Source of the DNA: Triplophysa rosa
Lineage: Eukaryota > Chordata > Actinopteri > Cypriniformes > Nemacheilidae
Direction: 5' to 3'
DNA: 64,000 nt
Assembly (NCBI RefSeq): GCF_024868665.1
Contig: NW_026634058.1
Span: 1 to 64,000, forward strand
Numbering within the stretch: the first letter of the stretch is position 1; the number at the start of each line of letters is the position of its first letter. Made by a program: the position numbers and the translations under genes. The notes under the pieces are model-generated. The model worked only from the letters and a program-made list of their open reading frames with translations. It had not been told where the DNA came from and did no database searches. Shown here in pieces: positions 46,586 to 57,059 of the stretch.

Positions 46586-48213
46586 CAAGACCACAGTCCT
46601 CCCAACCCCTCATAAAACCGGGAAAATTATACATACATAGTCGCCCCCTGACCCGATCCAGGTTCCCATGCGGACAAGAAAATATAAAAATCCACGCCCC
46701 AACCGGAACATGCATACTAGTGTGACGTACCCGGTTATGACCAGCAAAGGTTGATCCACCTGACCGTGGTTATATAGATTCTTTATACAATCAAAACGGA
46801 CCTTTCCCACTAACCCCTCTCCAGATGCGATGTGGGTACTAAATGCCGTCCTATTTTGGGCGCACACACGTCGCCACCCAGTCACTCTCCCAAATGTGTA
46901 TACAATAGGAAGAAAATATGAGATACACCTCTTCAGTGGTAGACCCCAGAGTCATCGGGTGTTTCGGCCTTGAACTACCAGACACCCTCTTCTAGGGCGG
47001 CCCGCCGTAGGGGATCAATCCTCGGCGTGTATCATAGCCAATCGTCTCCCTGACCTTCTGGATCCACAATGTCATTTTTGGGATTCCAGCGTCCTCCTAC
47101 ACTCTTCGTGTTGTCTATCATGTTAATTTCTACTGACTCTGATCAGATAACTCCAAAAATGACGCGGGTTTTTCAAGGATGCTATTCTTAACGTAAAAAG
47201 ATGTCCTCCCCGGGATCCTCCCTTGGTCCAATCCCATCCATCCTAGGTATCAGGTCCCATCCAAAGTGAACCCCTTTTCCCGGATTCTTACACATTGGTT
47301 AACATCACCTCCGATTAGACCGCATGTTTGCTACTTGTTATTATCGATCACGAACCCCAGTTAAGTAATCAATTCCATCCTTGAGTATTTCTATTCTACC
47401 GCCCCTTGTCAATTGGAAAGAACAGACCACCAACTAACTCGAGAATTAAAGAAGAAAACCCACCCCGGACTAGGTCTTTGGGTAATCTGCGAGTGTATGC
47501 AACATACCGTGAGTGAGTGATGCTAGTCATCGTCAAAAAATTGGGTTCCTTTAAAAGCCCTCCAACCCTGGGCTACCGTCCCTACGTGCTGTCCAAGTGG
47601 ACCTAGGGGGGCAGGATACCTACCTCTCGGGAACCTTTGTTAACACCGCAAGGTAGCCAGGAACCCGATTCAATCAAAAACCCCTCCGATACCCAAGAAA
47701 AAACTGCCACGATACCCAAACGAAGGGAAATGACTGGCGGGGGCCGCAAGACCCCACCTTCATCCAATCACCCCTCCTAAGGACCCTTCCAAACCAAAAC
47801 AGACATCATTCCTACCTGGAACAACCGCAAGGTGCAAGAATCCCTACCTGACCCCAGTTCACCTCGAGTCTCCCTATATTGGTGTTCCACCTCACAATCA
47901 CGGTGACTGGTTAACTACCCATCATGCACCTGTTTCTATAATCAACCCTGTTTTTTAACACTTTATTAATCTATTTTTCCGTCCTTTTTATTACTATTAC
48001 TACCCAGTCCTTATATTATACTTTTCATATCCTTATTTCTTGCTTCCGCCCAGTGAATATCCTTAAAAAAATGTATATGTATGCTTCTCCTTGTGTATTC
48101 GTATGGAACTGAGTATAAAGTTTTGCTGATGTCACCTTGTATTTTTTTTTCTCTTTCTTCAACCAAGTTCTCTTTTCATCCACGGCTCGGTTCTCCTTAA
48201 CTTTTATTCTTAT

Positions 48214-48217
<4 letters not shown>
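46586..48217. other. unassigned, stop-rich tract
   Basis: From about 46886 to 50735 no frame of 60 codons occurs on either strand. The part 46958-47020 repeats the structured motif of 44547-44612. The part 47590-47880 has repeated CCGCAAG/CTACCTG words. It resembles non-coding retroelement leader or satellite DNA, but I cannot name it. Confidence 0.35.

Positions 48218-48272
<55 letters not shown>
48218..48272. repeat. (CT)n microsatellite
   Basis: About 27 CT units, followed by a short (TA)n run. Confidence 0.95.
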
Positions 48273-48282
<10 letters not shown>

Positions 48283-49179
48283 TCTTTTATATATAAAAAA
48301 ACTTACTTTCTAAATCTCTACCTCCTGTTTTTGATATTATTAACCATGTGTTGATTAATTGATTGATTTTCCCGCGCTGTGTTCAATCAATCAATTAACC
48401 AATTGGCCTGTTAATCCACCTTTTTCATTGTGGTGACTAAAAAGTCACCGTTTTAGAGGAGATCAGCTCCAATCACCTATATCTCATACTCAATTTACCC
48501 CAGATTCAATTCCTCTGGGGGAATCCCTGCACGGGGTTGATTCCTGGTGGTGGATATAGCACTCGTGCTTTTCATCATTCACCCGCCCTTATACTATTAA
48601 GGAGCCCCGGAACAACATAACTGATTGTTACCAACACACTCTTTTGTAAAACACCCTCTTTCTATTTTTCAGTCTGTCCTTATTCCCTTCCTCCCGAGCT
48701 ATTTCATTCTTTTGTAATAGGAGTCCCCTTCTTTCCACCGATGGCGATAACCATTTCCGCGTCAGAGGCTATTCTCCGCCCCTAATCGTTGAGTATATAT
48801 CGGTAGCTAAAGTATGTCTATAACCATTTTCCATTAATTTCTTATTCCTCCCCTTTTCATTCCGTAGCCATTACGGTTTCTAGCTACCTCTGGTTTCCTG
48901 CACCCTTCAGGGTCAGGCCCCCTGGGTTTTCCTGACCTTAGGTTTAGAGTTCGATGTGATTAAGGATCCTTCTGAACTGGTGAGGTTATCGAAGTATCGT
49001 ATGACAGGTCTTAATAAACCATTTTCACTTTTTCTTTTCTTCCCCTGTTTAATCGGTAGCCCCATTAGTCTAGGCCCACTGGTTTCTGACAATAGCGTTT
49101 TAGGCCCTTTCCTGGTTCCTGAACCTTAGGTTCAGCCCCTGGTTTCCTGACCTTAGGTTTAGAGTTCGATGTGCATAGG
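48273..49179. other. unassigned; includes repeated CCTGACCTTAGGTTTAGAG phrases
   Basis: The phrase CCTGACCTTAGGTTTAGAG followed by TTCGATGTG occurs near 48929-48957 and 49149-49174, just before the TTAGGG tract that opens block A copy 2. Two hairpins lie at 48355-48398 and about 48430-48447. Confidence 0.4.
48355..48398. other. 14-bp perfect inverted repeat (hairpin)
   Basis: TTAATTGATTGATT at 48355-48368 pairs with its exact complement at 48385-48398 across a 16-base loop. A second small stem GTGACT/AGTCAC follows about 35 bases downstream. Confidence 0.8.
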
Positions 49180-49741
49180 GTTAGGGTTAGGGGAATGAAA
49201 ATCTCACGCTCCCAACGAATGTTAGGGGATGAGTTTTGCTCGGTCCATCCCCAGTCTGCAAGGCACCCCGGTTCTTAATTCTTAAGTTTTAGGTTTGGCA
49301 GGGTGGGTGACAATTATTATGTTTTAAGATTTTGGGGGGATTTTTTCCTTTTAAGGGTTAAGTTTGGTGTTTGGTAGGGTGGGTCCACATTATTGGGTTT
49401 TTATGGAAATATTGTGAGGATTCCCGTTTAGGTTTAGAGTTTTTGTAGGTTAGGTCCAAATTTTTAGGTTTTAAATTTTTTGGGATTCTCCTTTTAGGTT
49501 TAGATTCGGTGTTTGGTAGGGTGGGTAAAAATTATTTGGTTTTTAAGAATTTTATATAGGGATATTTTTTATGGGGAGGGGGTTCTATTTAGGGTTAGGT
49601 TCGGTGTTTGGCAGGATGGGTACAAATTGTAGGTTTTAACAATTTTTTTGGGGGTTCTCCCATTAGGTTTAGATTCGGTGTTTGGTAGGGTGGGTACAAA
49701 TTATAAGGTATTTGAGGATAGAATTTAGGGAATAAATGTTC
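49180..49741. repeat. TTAGGG-punctuated block A, copy 2 (full)
   Basis: Two TTAGGG units, then about 550 bases built of repeating phrases: TTAGGTTTAGATTCGGTGTT, TGGTAGGGTGGGT and AAATTATAAGGTATTTGAGG. Within the block a degenerate sub-period of roughly 80-90 bases is visible. Confidence 0.9.
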
Positions 49742-50049
49742 AGGGTTAGGGTTTAGAGTTTGCTAGGTGGTCCATAGTTATTAGGTTTTTACAATGTTTT
49801 CAGGAATTTTCCTCCTTCTAGGTAGATTCAGAGTGTTTGCGCTTTAGCGGTGATCAATGTCCATGGTACATATAATAGGTTTTGAAGGATTAATCTTGGG
49901 ATTAGGTTAGGTTAGGCTTTACGTGTTTGTTAAAGTGGGTACATAAATTAGTTTTTTAATTTTTTTTGGGGGGATTACTCCCTTAGATCTTACGATTCGG
50001 GTTTGGTTTTAGGCGCGGCGTAAAAATTATACCGGTTTGAGAGCCATTA
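49742..50049. repeat. diverged TTAGG-rich spacer
   Basis: Loose versions of the same phrases (GGGTTTAGAGTTTGCTAGGT, TTAGGTTTTTACAATG). Parts align with 50712-50850 but with many insertions. Confidence 0.55.
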
Positions 50050-50712
50050 ATTTTTAGGCGCCATTCAGGGGACAATGAAATCTCCCCGCTCCCACACGAC
50101 ATGATAGGCAACTGATTCTTGCCGTCACCGTCCCTGTCCCTGCAAATTACGCGTTCACCCCCGTTCTTAATTCCTAAGTTCTTAGTGTTTGTGAGGTGTG
50201 GATTCGGTGGACCACTCTATCCCTATCGTTCTTTAACGAATTTTGGGGGGGATTTTCTTCCCTTACTCAATGGCTTAAGTTTGTTTTAGTTCAGCCGGCT
50301 GCGGCACTGTCGCACCATTATTAGCGGTTTTCTTATCGCAAAATATAGTCGCAGGGCTCGAGTCTCCCCGTTACGGTCTAATGACGTTTTTATAGGATCT
50401 AGGTCCAAATTTTTTAGGTTCTTAACAACTTTTTTTGGACGATTCTCCTCTTTATGTTTACATTCTCGCGTCTGTTGGTTCGTCAGCGAAGTGGGGATAA
50501 AAATTATTTGGTTTTTAAGAATTTTATATAGGGATATTTTTTATGGGGAGGGGGTTCTATTTAGGGTTAGGTTCGGTGTTTGGCAGGATGGGTACAAATT
50601 GTAGGTTTTAACAATTTTTTTGGGGGTTCTCCCATTAGGTTTAGATTCGGTGTTTGGTAGGGTGGGTACAAATTATAAGGTATTTGAGGATAGAATTTAG
50701 GGAATAAATGTT
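50050..50712. repeat. block A, copy 3: 5' half heavily corrupted, 3' half identical
   Basis: Bases 50070-50490 align to 49192-49520 only with frequent insertions and substitutions (for example GATTCTTGCCGTCACCGTCC for GAGTTTTGCTCGGTCC). From about 50508 onward it is base-for-base the same as 49528-49741. The abrupt switch is more like uncorrected long-read sequence than evolution. Confidence 0.7.
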
Positions 50713-50852
50713 AGGTTTATGTTAGGGTTTGTAGGGTGGTCCAGTTATTAGTTTTTAAATTTTTTGGGGATTCTCCTTTTAGGTTTAGATTCGGTGATTC
50801 GGATGGGTGGGGTACCAGATTAATAGGTTTATTGAGGATATCATTTGGAGAT

Positions 50853-51405
50853 TACGGAATGAAAATCTCACGCTCCCAACGAATGTTAGGGGATGAGTTT
50901 TGCTCGGTCCATCCCCAGTCTGCAAGGCACCCCGGTTCTTAATTCTTAAGTTTTAGGTTTGGCAGGGTGGGTGACAATTATTATGTTTTAAGATTTTGGG
51001 GGGATTTTTTCCTTTTAAGGGTTAAGTTTGGTGTTTGGTAGGGTGGGTCCACATTATTGGGTTTTTATGGAAATATTGTGAGGATTCCCGTTTAGGTTTA
51101 GAGTTTTTGTAGGTTAGGTCCAAATTTTTAGGTTTTAAATTTTTTGGGATTCTCCTTTTAGGTTTAGATTCGGTGTTTGGTAGGGTGGGTAAAAATTATT
51201 TGGTTTTTAAGAATTTTATATAGGGATATTTTTTATGGGGAGGGGGTTCTATTTAGGGTTAGGTTCGGTGTTTGGCAGGATGGGTACAAATTGTAGGTTT
51301 TAACAATTTTTTTGGGGGTTCTCCCATTAGGTTTAGATTCGGTGTTTGGTAGGGTGGGTACAAATTATAAGGTATTTGAGGATAGAATTTAGGGAATAAA
51401 TGTTA
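50853..51405. repeat. block A, copy 4 (full)
   Basis: Nearly identical to 49192-49741 across its length. It ends GGGAATAAATGTTAGG directly against the first plus-oriented monomer. Confidence 0.9.
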
Positions 51406-51410
51406 GGCGA

Positions 51411-51809
51411 CCTCGTCAGCAATGCGGGTGATTCATTTACATTTATTTATATATATGTAGGTGGGGAGCAGAATGGGAGGGGGGATGCATTGTCAGCTGG
51501 CCTACCCGGTCTCTTTGGGGATTCTCCTCGGGAGACGGGGTGGGCGAGCGGCCCTACGCCCAGTCCGGTGAGGGTGAGGTCGGCGGACGCAGTCCCGTCG
51601 GTCGGCCTCATCAGCAATGCAGGTGATTTATATATGTGAAGGTGGGGAGCAGAATGGGAGGGGGGATGCATTGTTAACTGGCCTGCCCGGTCTCTTTGGG
51701 GACTCTCCTCGGGAGACGGGGTGGGCGAGTGGCCTTATGCCCAGTCCGGTGGGGGTGAGATTGACTGGTGCAGTTCCGTCGGCTGGCCTGGTTAGCAAGG
51801 CGGGTGATT
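51411..51809 (+). repeat. tandem GC-rich monomers (195 and 181 bp), plus orientation
   Basis: Two units begin CCTCGTCAGCAATGCGGGTG (51411) and CCTCATCAGCAATGCAGGTG (51606). A third start CCTGGTTAGCAAGGCGGGTG (51787) leads to the open frame. They are the reverse complement of the array at 45566-46078. Position directly upstream of a long frame suggests a monomeric promoter, by analogy with mouse L1 5' monomers. Confidence 0.85.
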
Positions 51810-51929
51810 CACGAGGGTCTAGGGAATGGAAGATAGGTTTAAGTACTGGAATAATAAAAATAATTTTTCTTTCTCTGATTCTAGACATTGCTAAACGCAG
51901 AATTGAGCGAAGCATATCTTTAAACAAAC

Positions 51930-52914
51930 ATGGATCAGGAGGAGAACTTTAAGAAGCTGGTCCGGGTCTTTTTTCGGTTTCTCAAAACCAAACACCATTT
52001 GGTGGAGACTGAGAGGGACCCGGGCCCGCGTTCATTGAATCGGGCGGCAGATTGGTTAGGGCAATTGGTTAAGCCGGCCCAGCCAACCGAGCACACCACC
52101 ACGATGTTAGGAGGTAACGCTAGGAATTGGCTGGGTACGAGCCTAATGATATTACGGGACTATTATCAGGATACCCTGAAGAGCTTAACAACGGAGATCC
52201 AGGGACTTGATCTTTCTGAGTTCGAAAGAGCTTGGGAAGTAGCGGTCAAATGGACCCGTAGGGGCCTGAGGTTTATCAGGGAGGGTACCGTCCTAAGGGC
52301 ATCGGTGGAGATCAGGGCTCTGGTAGATGCCCAGTCGAGCGTACAACGGGAGCGACGTGGTGAAGCAGGAATGGAAGTAACCTCAGAAGGGGAGCAGGCA
52401 GCTCAAGCAGAGATAAGAGAACAGTTAAAAAGGGAACTGCGGGAAGAGCTCCGGGAGGAGCTCAGAGAGGAGTTAAGGGCAGAATTCCGGGCGAAATGGG
52501 GGGAGGGGGATGTAGCAGTAAGGGAACAGCCGATGGGTCCAGAGCCTCAACGGACAAGAGCGCGCAAGCAATCAAACCCCGTTTTTCGAGCTCCGGTCTC
52601 ACATGAGGGGTCAGAGGGAGCTCAGGGAGGGCCAGGGGACACAGTGCTACGAATAGGGTCTTCGGACCCGGTAGACTTTCCGGGGACACAAACAAGGGAA
52701 CCCATACTGGCAGCTCAAGAGCTCTTACAAGAGGGAGCGGAGGGGGAGCTGTACCCTCAGATCCAGACAGTAATAGTAGAAGAGGAGGATGAGGACTGGG
52801 AAACACTACTGGGGGAAATGACGGGGGAAACCGGATCAGGTGGGGAGAAAAGGAAAGGAGAGGAACAACCGGGCCCGGGGGTGGGCCATAGAAAAAAGGC
52901 TAGAAAAAAGAACC
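51930..52914 (+). CDS. uncharacterised coiled-coil ORF1/gag-like protein of a repeat-associated element, 3'-truncated
   Basis: Starts MDQEENFKKLVRVFFRFLKT with a good initiation context (AAACATGG). About 328 element-derived codons run to 52914, then the frame enters the neighbouring LINE and reaches a chance stop at 52988. Residues 1-135 look globular, with a Trp-rich helical part (NARNWLGTSLMILRDYYQDT). Residues about 155-190 are a highly charged coiled coil of REEL repeats. The rest is Gly/Pro/Glu-rich and low in complexity, with an acidic patch (VEEEDEDWE) and a basic KKARKK end. No zinc knuckle, protease or polymerase is present. A T-rich tract and CTAG just upstream (51865-51888) could be a splice acceptor. 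Its position after tandem monomers suggests a retroelement structural protein; function is inference. Confidence 0.55.
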
Positions 52915-55538
52915 CTAATATGTTCATACTTTTTTGTACGTGTAAGAACTCGAGCTGCCGCGTTTTGGACCAATTGGAGTTTTTGTAATAAGCCTGCAGG
53001 GCAACCACCTAACAGTGCATTACAGTAATCTAGTCTTGATGTCATGAATGCATGAATTAACTTCTCTGCATCTGAGATTGACAGCATATGACGTAGTTTA
53101 GATATATTCTTAAAATGGAAAAACGCAATTTTACAGGTGTTGGCGACGTGGCTCTCAAATGACAGATTACTATCGAATAGAACGCCAAGATTCTTTGCTG
53201 ACGACGAGGGTTTTATGGAACATCCGTCAATAGTTAAACAGTATTCTTGGTTGTTACTTATAGCAGTTTTCGGTCCAATAAGTAACACTTCCGTTTTGTC
53301 CGAGTTCAGTAATAAAAAGTTGTTACTCATCCAGTTTTTTATATCGACTATGCATTCCATTATTCGATGGAACTGCTGTGTTTCATGAGGCTTCGAGGAA
53401 ATATAAAGTTGAGTATCATCAGCATAACAGTGAAAGCTAACTCCGTGTCGCTTTATTATATCTCCTAGAGGTAGCATGTATAATGCGAAGAGCAGAGGCC
53501 CTAAGACTGAGCCCTGTGGTACACCGTACTGGACTTGCGATTTGCGTGACACCTCATTGTTTATTGCTACAAATTGAAAACGGTCGGATAAATAAGATTT
53601 AAACCATTTCAAAGCTATTCCCTTAATGCCGACATAATTTTCGAGTCTATGTAGGAGTGTGCTGTGGTCAATGGTATCGAATGCAGCACTAAGGTCTAGC
53701 AGCACCAATAACGAGATACAACCTCGGTCAGACGCCAATAGCAGATCATTTGTAACTCTGATCAAAGCAGTCTCTGTACTGTGACATGCTCTAAATCCAG
53801 ACTGGAATTCTTCATTGATGTCATTCCTTTGGAGGAAGGAGCATAATTGAGTTGAAACTACTTTTTCCAGAACTTTAGATATGAAAGGTAGATTCGATAT
53901 AGGCCTGTAGTTCCTTAGTTCTCTAGGGTCGAGTTGGGGTTTTTTGACAAGGGGCCTTATAACAGCCACCTTATATGCTTTAGGCACATGTCCTAATGTC
54001 AGAGATGAGTTAATAATACCAAGAAGAGGATCTATAATTTCTGGGAGCATCTCTTTCAGTAGATTTGTAGGTATAGGGTCTAGTATGCATGTTGTTGATT
54101 TAGATGATCTAATAATTTTAGACAGCTCATCTTGATCTACGGTATAAAATAATTGCATTTTCTCCTTAAGGGCGCTGTAGTTAGTTTGTTCAGCGGGTTT
54201 CACTTCTGATTGCATTGTTATAATTTTTTCTCTAATATCTTGGATTTTATATGTGAAGTAGTTCATAAATTCATCACTGCTATGCTGATATACAGGATCA
54301 GAAGTCACTGACGATTTATTTTTTGTTAATTTAGCCACCGTGTTAAATAAAAACCTAGGGTTGTGCTGGTTTTCTTCTATTAGTGATGAAAAGTAGGCGG
54401 ATCTAGAAGTTTTTAGGGCTTTCCTGTATTTTCGAATACTATCCTTCCATGCTGTACGAAATACCTCTAATTTAGTTTTCTTAAAGTTGCGCTCCATTTT
54501 TCGGGCCGCTTTCTTTAGAGCCTGAGTGTGTTCATTATACCACGGTGTGGGGCTGCCATTTTTAATCTTCTTTAAACGTAGTGGAGCAACTGTGTCTAGC
54601 GTTACCGAGAAGGTGGAATTAAAATTTTCAGTGGTAATGTCAAGATCTTCAACGTTATTTCTCATGATTTGAGACAATTCGGGCAGATTATCGAGAAACG
54701 CATCTTTGGTAGTTGAAGTTATTGTTCTACCATATTTGTAACAATGAGTTTTATTTGCAGCCGTAGGCCAGTGAAGCAAACATAATACCAGATAATGATC
54801 CGAAATGTCTTCACTCTGCTGAAGGATTTTAACGTCGTCCACATTTATACCGTAAGACAGTATTAAATCTAAAGTATGATTACGAAGGTGAGTGGGTCCT
54901 GACACATGTTGACTAATGCCCATGGAGTTAAGAGTGTCTTTGAAAGCCATTCCTAAGGCATCTGTAACGTTATCTACGTGGATGTTAAAGTCACCAACGA
55001 CAAGGAGTCTATCTGCGGCCAGTACTAGTTCTGATAAGAACCCACCAAATTCTTTAATAAAATCTGTGTGGTGCCCTGGAGGCCTATATACAATAGCTAG
55101 AATCAATTTAAAAAGTGTTTTATCTTTAGTATTAGGTGTTGAAACATGAAGAACCATGACTTCAAAAGAATTATATTTAGAGTTCGACTTCTGGGAAATG
55201 CTAAGAGAGTTATTGTAAAGTGCTGCGACACCTCCCCCTCTGCCTTTTAGACGAGGCTCGTGTTTATAATAATAATCTTGGGGGACAGATTCATTTAAAG
55301 CAATATAATCATCTGGTTTTAGCCATGTTTCTGTCAAACAGAGCATGTCTATTTTATGATCTGTTATCATATCGTTAACAAAAAGTGCTTTATTAGAGAG
55401 AGATCTAATATTTAGCAATCCGAGTCGTAACAGTTGATTATCTGTATTTTGTTCATGTTTAGTTTGTTTAACGTTTATTAAATTACTTTCAAGAGGTTTA
55501 CGCATTATTTTATGTTTGCTAATCCGGGGGACAGACAC
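52915..55538 (-). CDS. LINE ORF2: APE-type endonuclease and reverse transcriptase (C-terminally truncated)
   Basis: About 875 element-derived codons from the ATG at 55538, uninterrupted. Endonuclease domain at about residues 38-260: LLNIRSLSNK, LTETWL, RGGGVAALY, YRPPG, VGDFN and ISDH, covering the catalytic Asn/Glu/Asp/His set. The reverse transcriptase spans roughly residues 520-790: YRPISNLPFISKVLEK, LDLSAAFDTIDH, GVPQGSVLGPLLF and the YADD active site. The thumb and C-terminal part end at YEHI where the frame meets foreign sequence. The intact family protein would continue about 95 residues further, as seen in copy 2. The frame is otherwise coding-competent but would yield a chimeric tail. 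Confidence 0.9.
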
Positions 55539-55670
55539 AGTCTCTATTTTGTGATGTTTGGGAGAACGGATTACTACATGTTGTACATTTTGTGTATTCT
55601 GCGACGTGAGACGGCAAGCAGACAGTTGGTTAAGCCATACTGTCTGCTCCCTGACCTGGGCCCCAGCGAG

Positions 55671-56540
55671 TCAAGTTTTAGCATTAGCATTAAGACTTTT
55701 TGCCATATTTCTAGACAGGATGGAAGTCCCAGCCCAGGAGGGATGGAGACCATCTCGTTTCAACAGGTCAGGTCTGCCCTCAAAACTCTTCCAGTTATTT
55801 ATAAAAACTATATCATTCTGCAGGCACCACTCAGACAACCAGCCATTTAGTGATGATAATCTGCTATAAATCTCATCACCACGATAAGCATTGAGGGGGC
55901 CAGAGAATATTACAGTGTCTGACATCATGCTTGCGAGCTCACACACCTCTTTAATGTTATCTTTTGTGATCTCCGATTGACGGAGTCGAACATCATTTGT
56001 GCCGACGTGAATGACAATCTTACTGAATTTACGATTAGCCTTAGCCAGCACATTTAAATTTGACTTGATGTCAGGCGCTCTGGCTCCCGGTAAACATTGG
56101 ACTATGGTGGCTGGTGCCTCTATGTTAACGTTCCGAACAATAGAATCACCGATAACTAGGGCACTTTCAGCAGGTTTCTCAGTCGGTGCGTCACTGAGCG
56201 GGGCAAACCTGTTCGAGACTGTAATCGGAACGGTCGAGTGATGTTTTGTCCTGCGACTACGCCGTCTCACAGTCACGAAGTTTCCCAGCTGCGGGGGATT
56301 TTCAACCGGAACCGAGCTGTGTGCGCTAATGTTGCTCGCATCCAAAGTGTTTTCTATCGTCGTTAAACTCTTACTATCCTCAGATAAAGATTGGATGCGA
56401 GACTCTAATTCTAAGATCTTCTCTGTCAGCCTAACTATTTCCCTGCATTTATCGCATATAAAGCCCTCGCAGCTGACAGAGAAGGCTAAGCTAAACATAT
56501 GACATGAGGTGCAAGTAACAATAATAGGAATAGAAGCCAT
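55671..56540 (-). CDS. LINE ORF1: zinc-binding N-terminus, coiled coil and SGNH esterase domain
   Basis: 289 codons. Residues 9-37 contain CTSCHMF ... CEGFICDKC, a probable zinc-binding CxxC pair, followed by a coiled coil (VRLTEKILELESRIQSL). The C-terminal half is an SGNH/GDSL-type hydrolase: VIGDSIV (nucleophile Ser), VHVGTND-like IVIHVGTNDV (oxyanion Asn) and RDGLHPSWAG (catalytic Asp/His). Esterase-type ORF1 proteins are known in CR1- and L2-clade LINEs, including zebrafish L2 elements. It lies 132 bases upstream of ORF2. It looks full-length and intact. The role in RNA or lipid binding during retrotransposition is not settled. Confidence 0.88.
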   Translation of the reverse strand: MASIPIIVTCTSCHMFSLAFSVSCEGFICDKCREIVRLTEKILELESRIQSLSEDSKSLTTIENTLDASNISAHSSVPVENPPQLGNFVTVRRRSRRTKHHSTVPITVSNRFAPLSDAPTEKPAESALVIGDSIVRNVNIEAPATIVQCLPGARAPDIKSNLNVLAKANRKFSKIVIHVGTNDVRLRQSEITKDNIKEVCELASMMSDTVIFSGPLNAYRGDEIYSRLSSLNGWLSEWCLQNDIVFINNWKSFEGRPDLLKRDGLHPSWAGTSILSRNMAKSLNANAKT

Positions 56541-56560
56541 AACTCACCGGATTTGAAGTG

Positions 56561-57059
56561 CAATTCCAACTTACCAAGGTTGCTCGATGGATCGTAGTAT
56601 ACTCGCTTAAAAAGAGAAACAGTTAGCACACAAGACAAACCAGAGGCAAGATGATATTCCACAGTGTGAACAGAAAGCAAGCTAACACGCTATTGCTATG
56701 CTAACGGCGTTAAGTTAACTATCACATTTGGTTTAGACTCTTCCAAGTAAATAACAGGAACAGGGTTATTGAGATATCAGGATAAGTTAGCAACGACAAT
56801 AATAATTAACGATAATAAAATACACTAATATTAGAGCGAAGTGGGAAGCGCACTGATACAAACAAGCTGCCGGCAGCGATGCAGGAAACAGGGATGCAAT
56901 ACACGCCTGGTTCATCGGCCCAGGAAAGACAAGTAGCCAAAAAAACAGTACGTTGCAACATGCAGAAACCTAAACTGAGGCAGTTTACTTACTTCAGTAC
57001 TCCATTTCATGAGACTACAGAACACTCGTGATGAGTGCTTGTGCCATCTTTAAAAACAC
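56561..57059. other. probable LINE 5' UTR grading into flanking DNA
   Basis: Contains a minus-strand CCGGTGAGTT donor-like site just upstream of the ORF1 ATG. The 5' boundary of the LINE could not be placed. Confidence 0.4.

Larger units (their letters stand above)
52915..56560 (-). mobile_element. L2/CR1-type non-LTR retrotransposon, copy 1, lacking its 3' end
   Basis: Two minus-strand ORFs in order, ORF1 (esterase-like) and ORF2 (endonuclease plus reverse transcriptase). The last part of ORF2 and the whole 3' UTR are missing; copy 2 at 61108-63059 retains both. 5' UTR probably extends beyond 56560. In the shared 730 bases the copies differ at only about four positions, so the family is young. 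LINEs normally lose their 5' ends, so loss of the 3' end at 52915 is anomalous. Confidence 0.9.

Noticed and set aside
43515..51405. Integrated herpesvirus-type genome end, because some herpesviruses carry TTAGGG repeats
   Set aside because: No viral gene of any kind is visible in the block. Telomere-type motifs alone do not support it.
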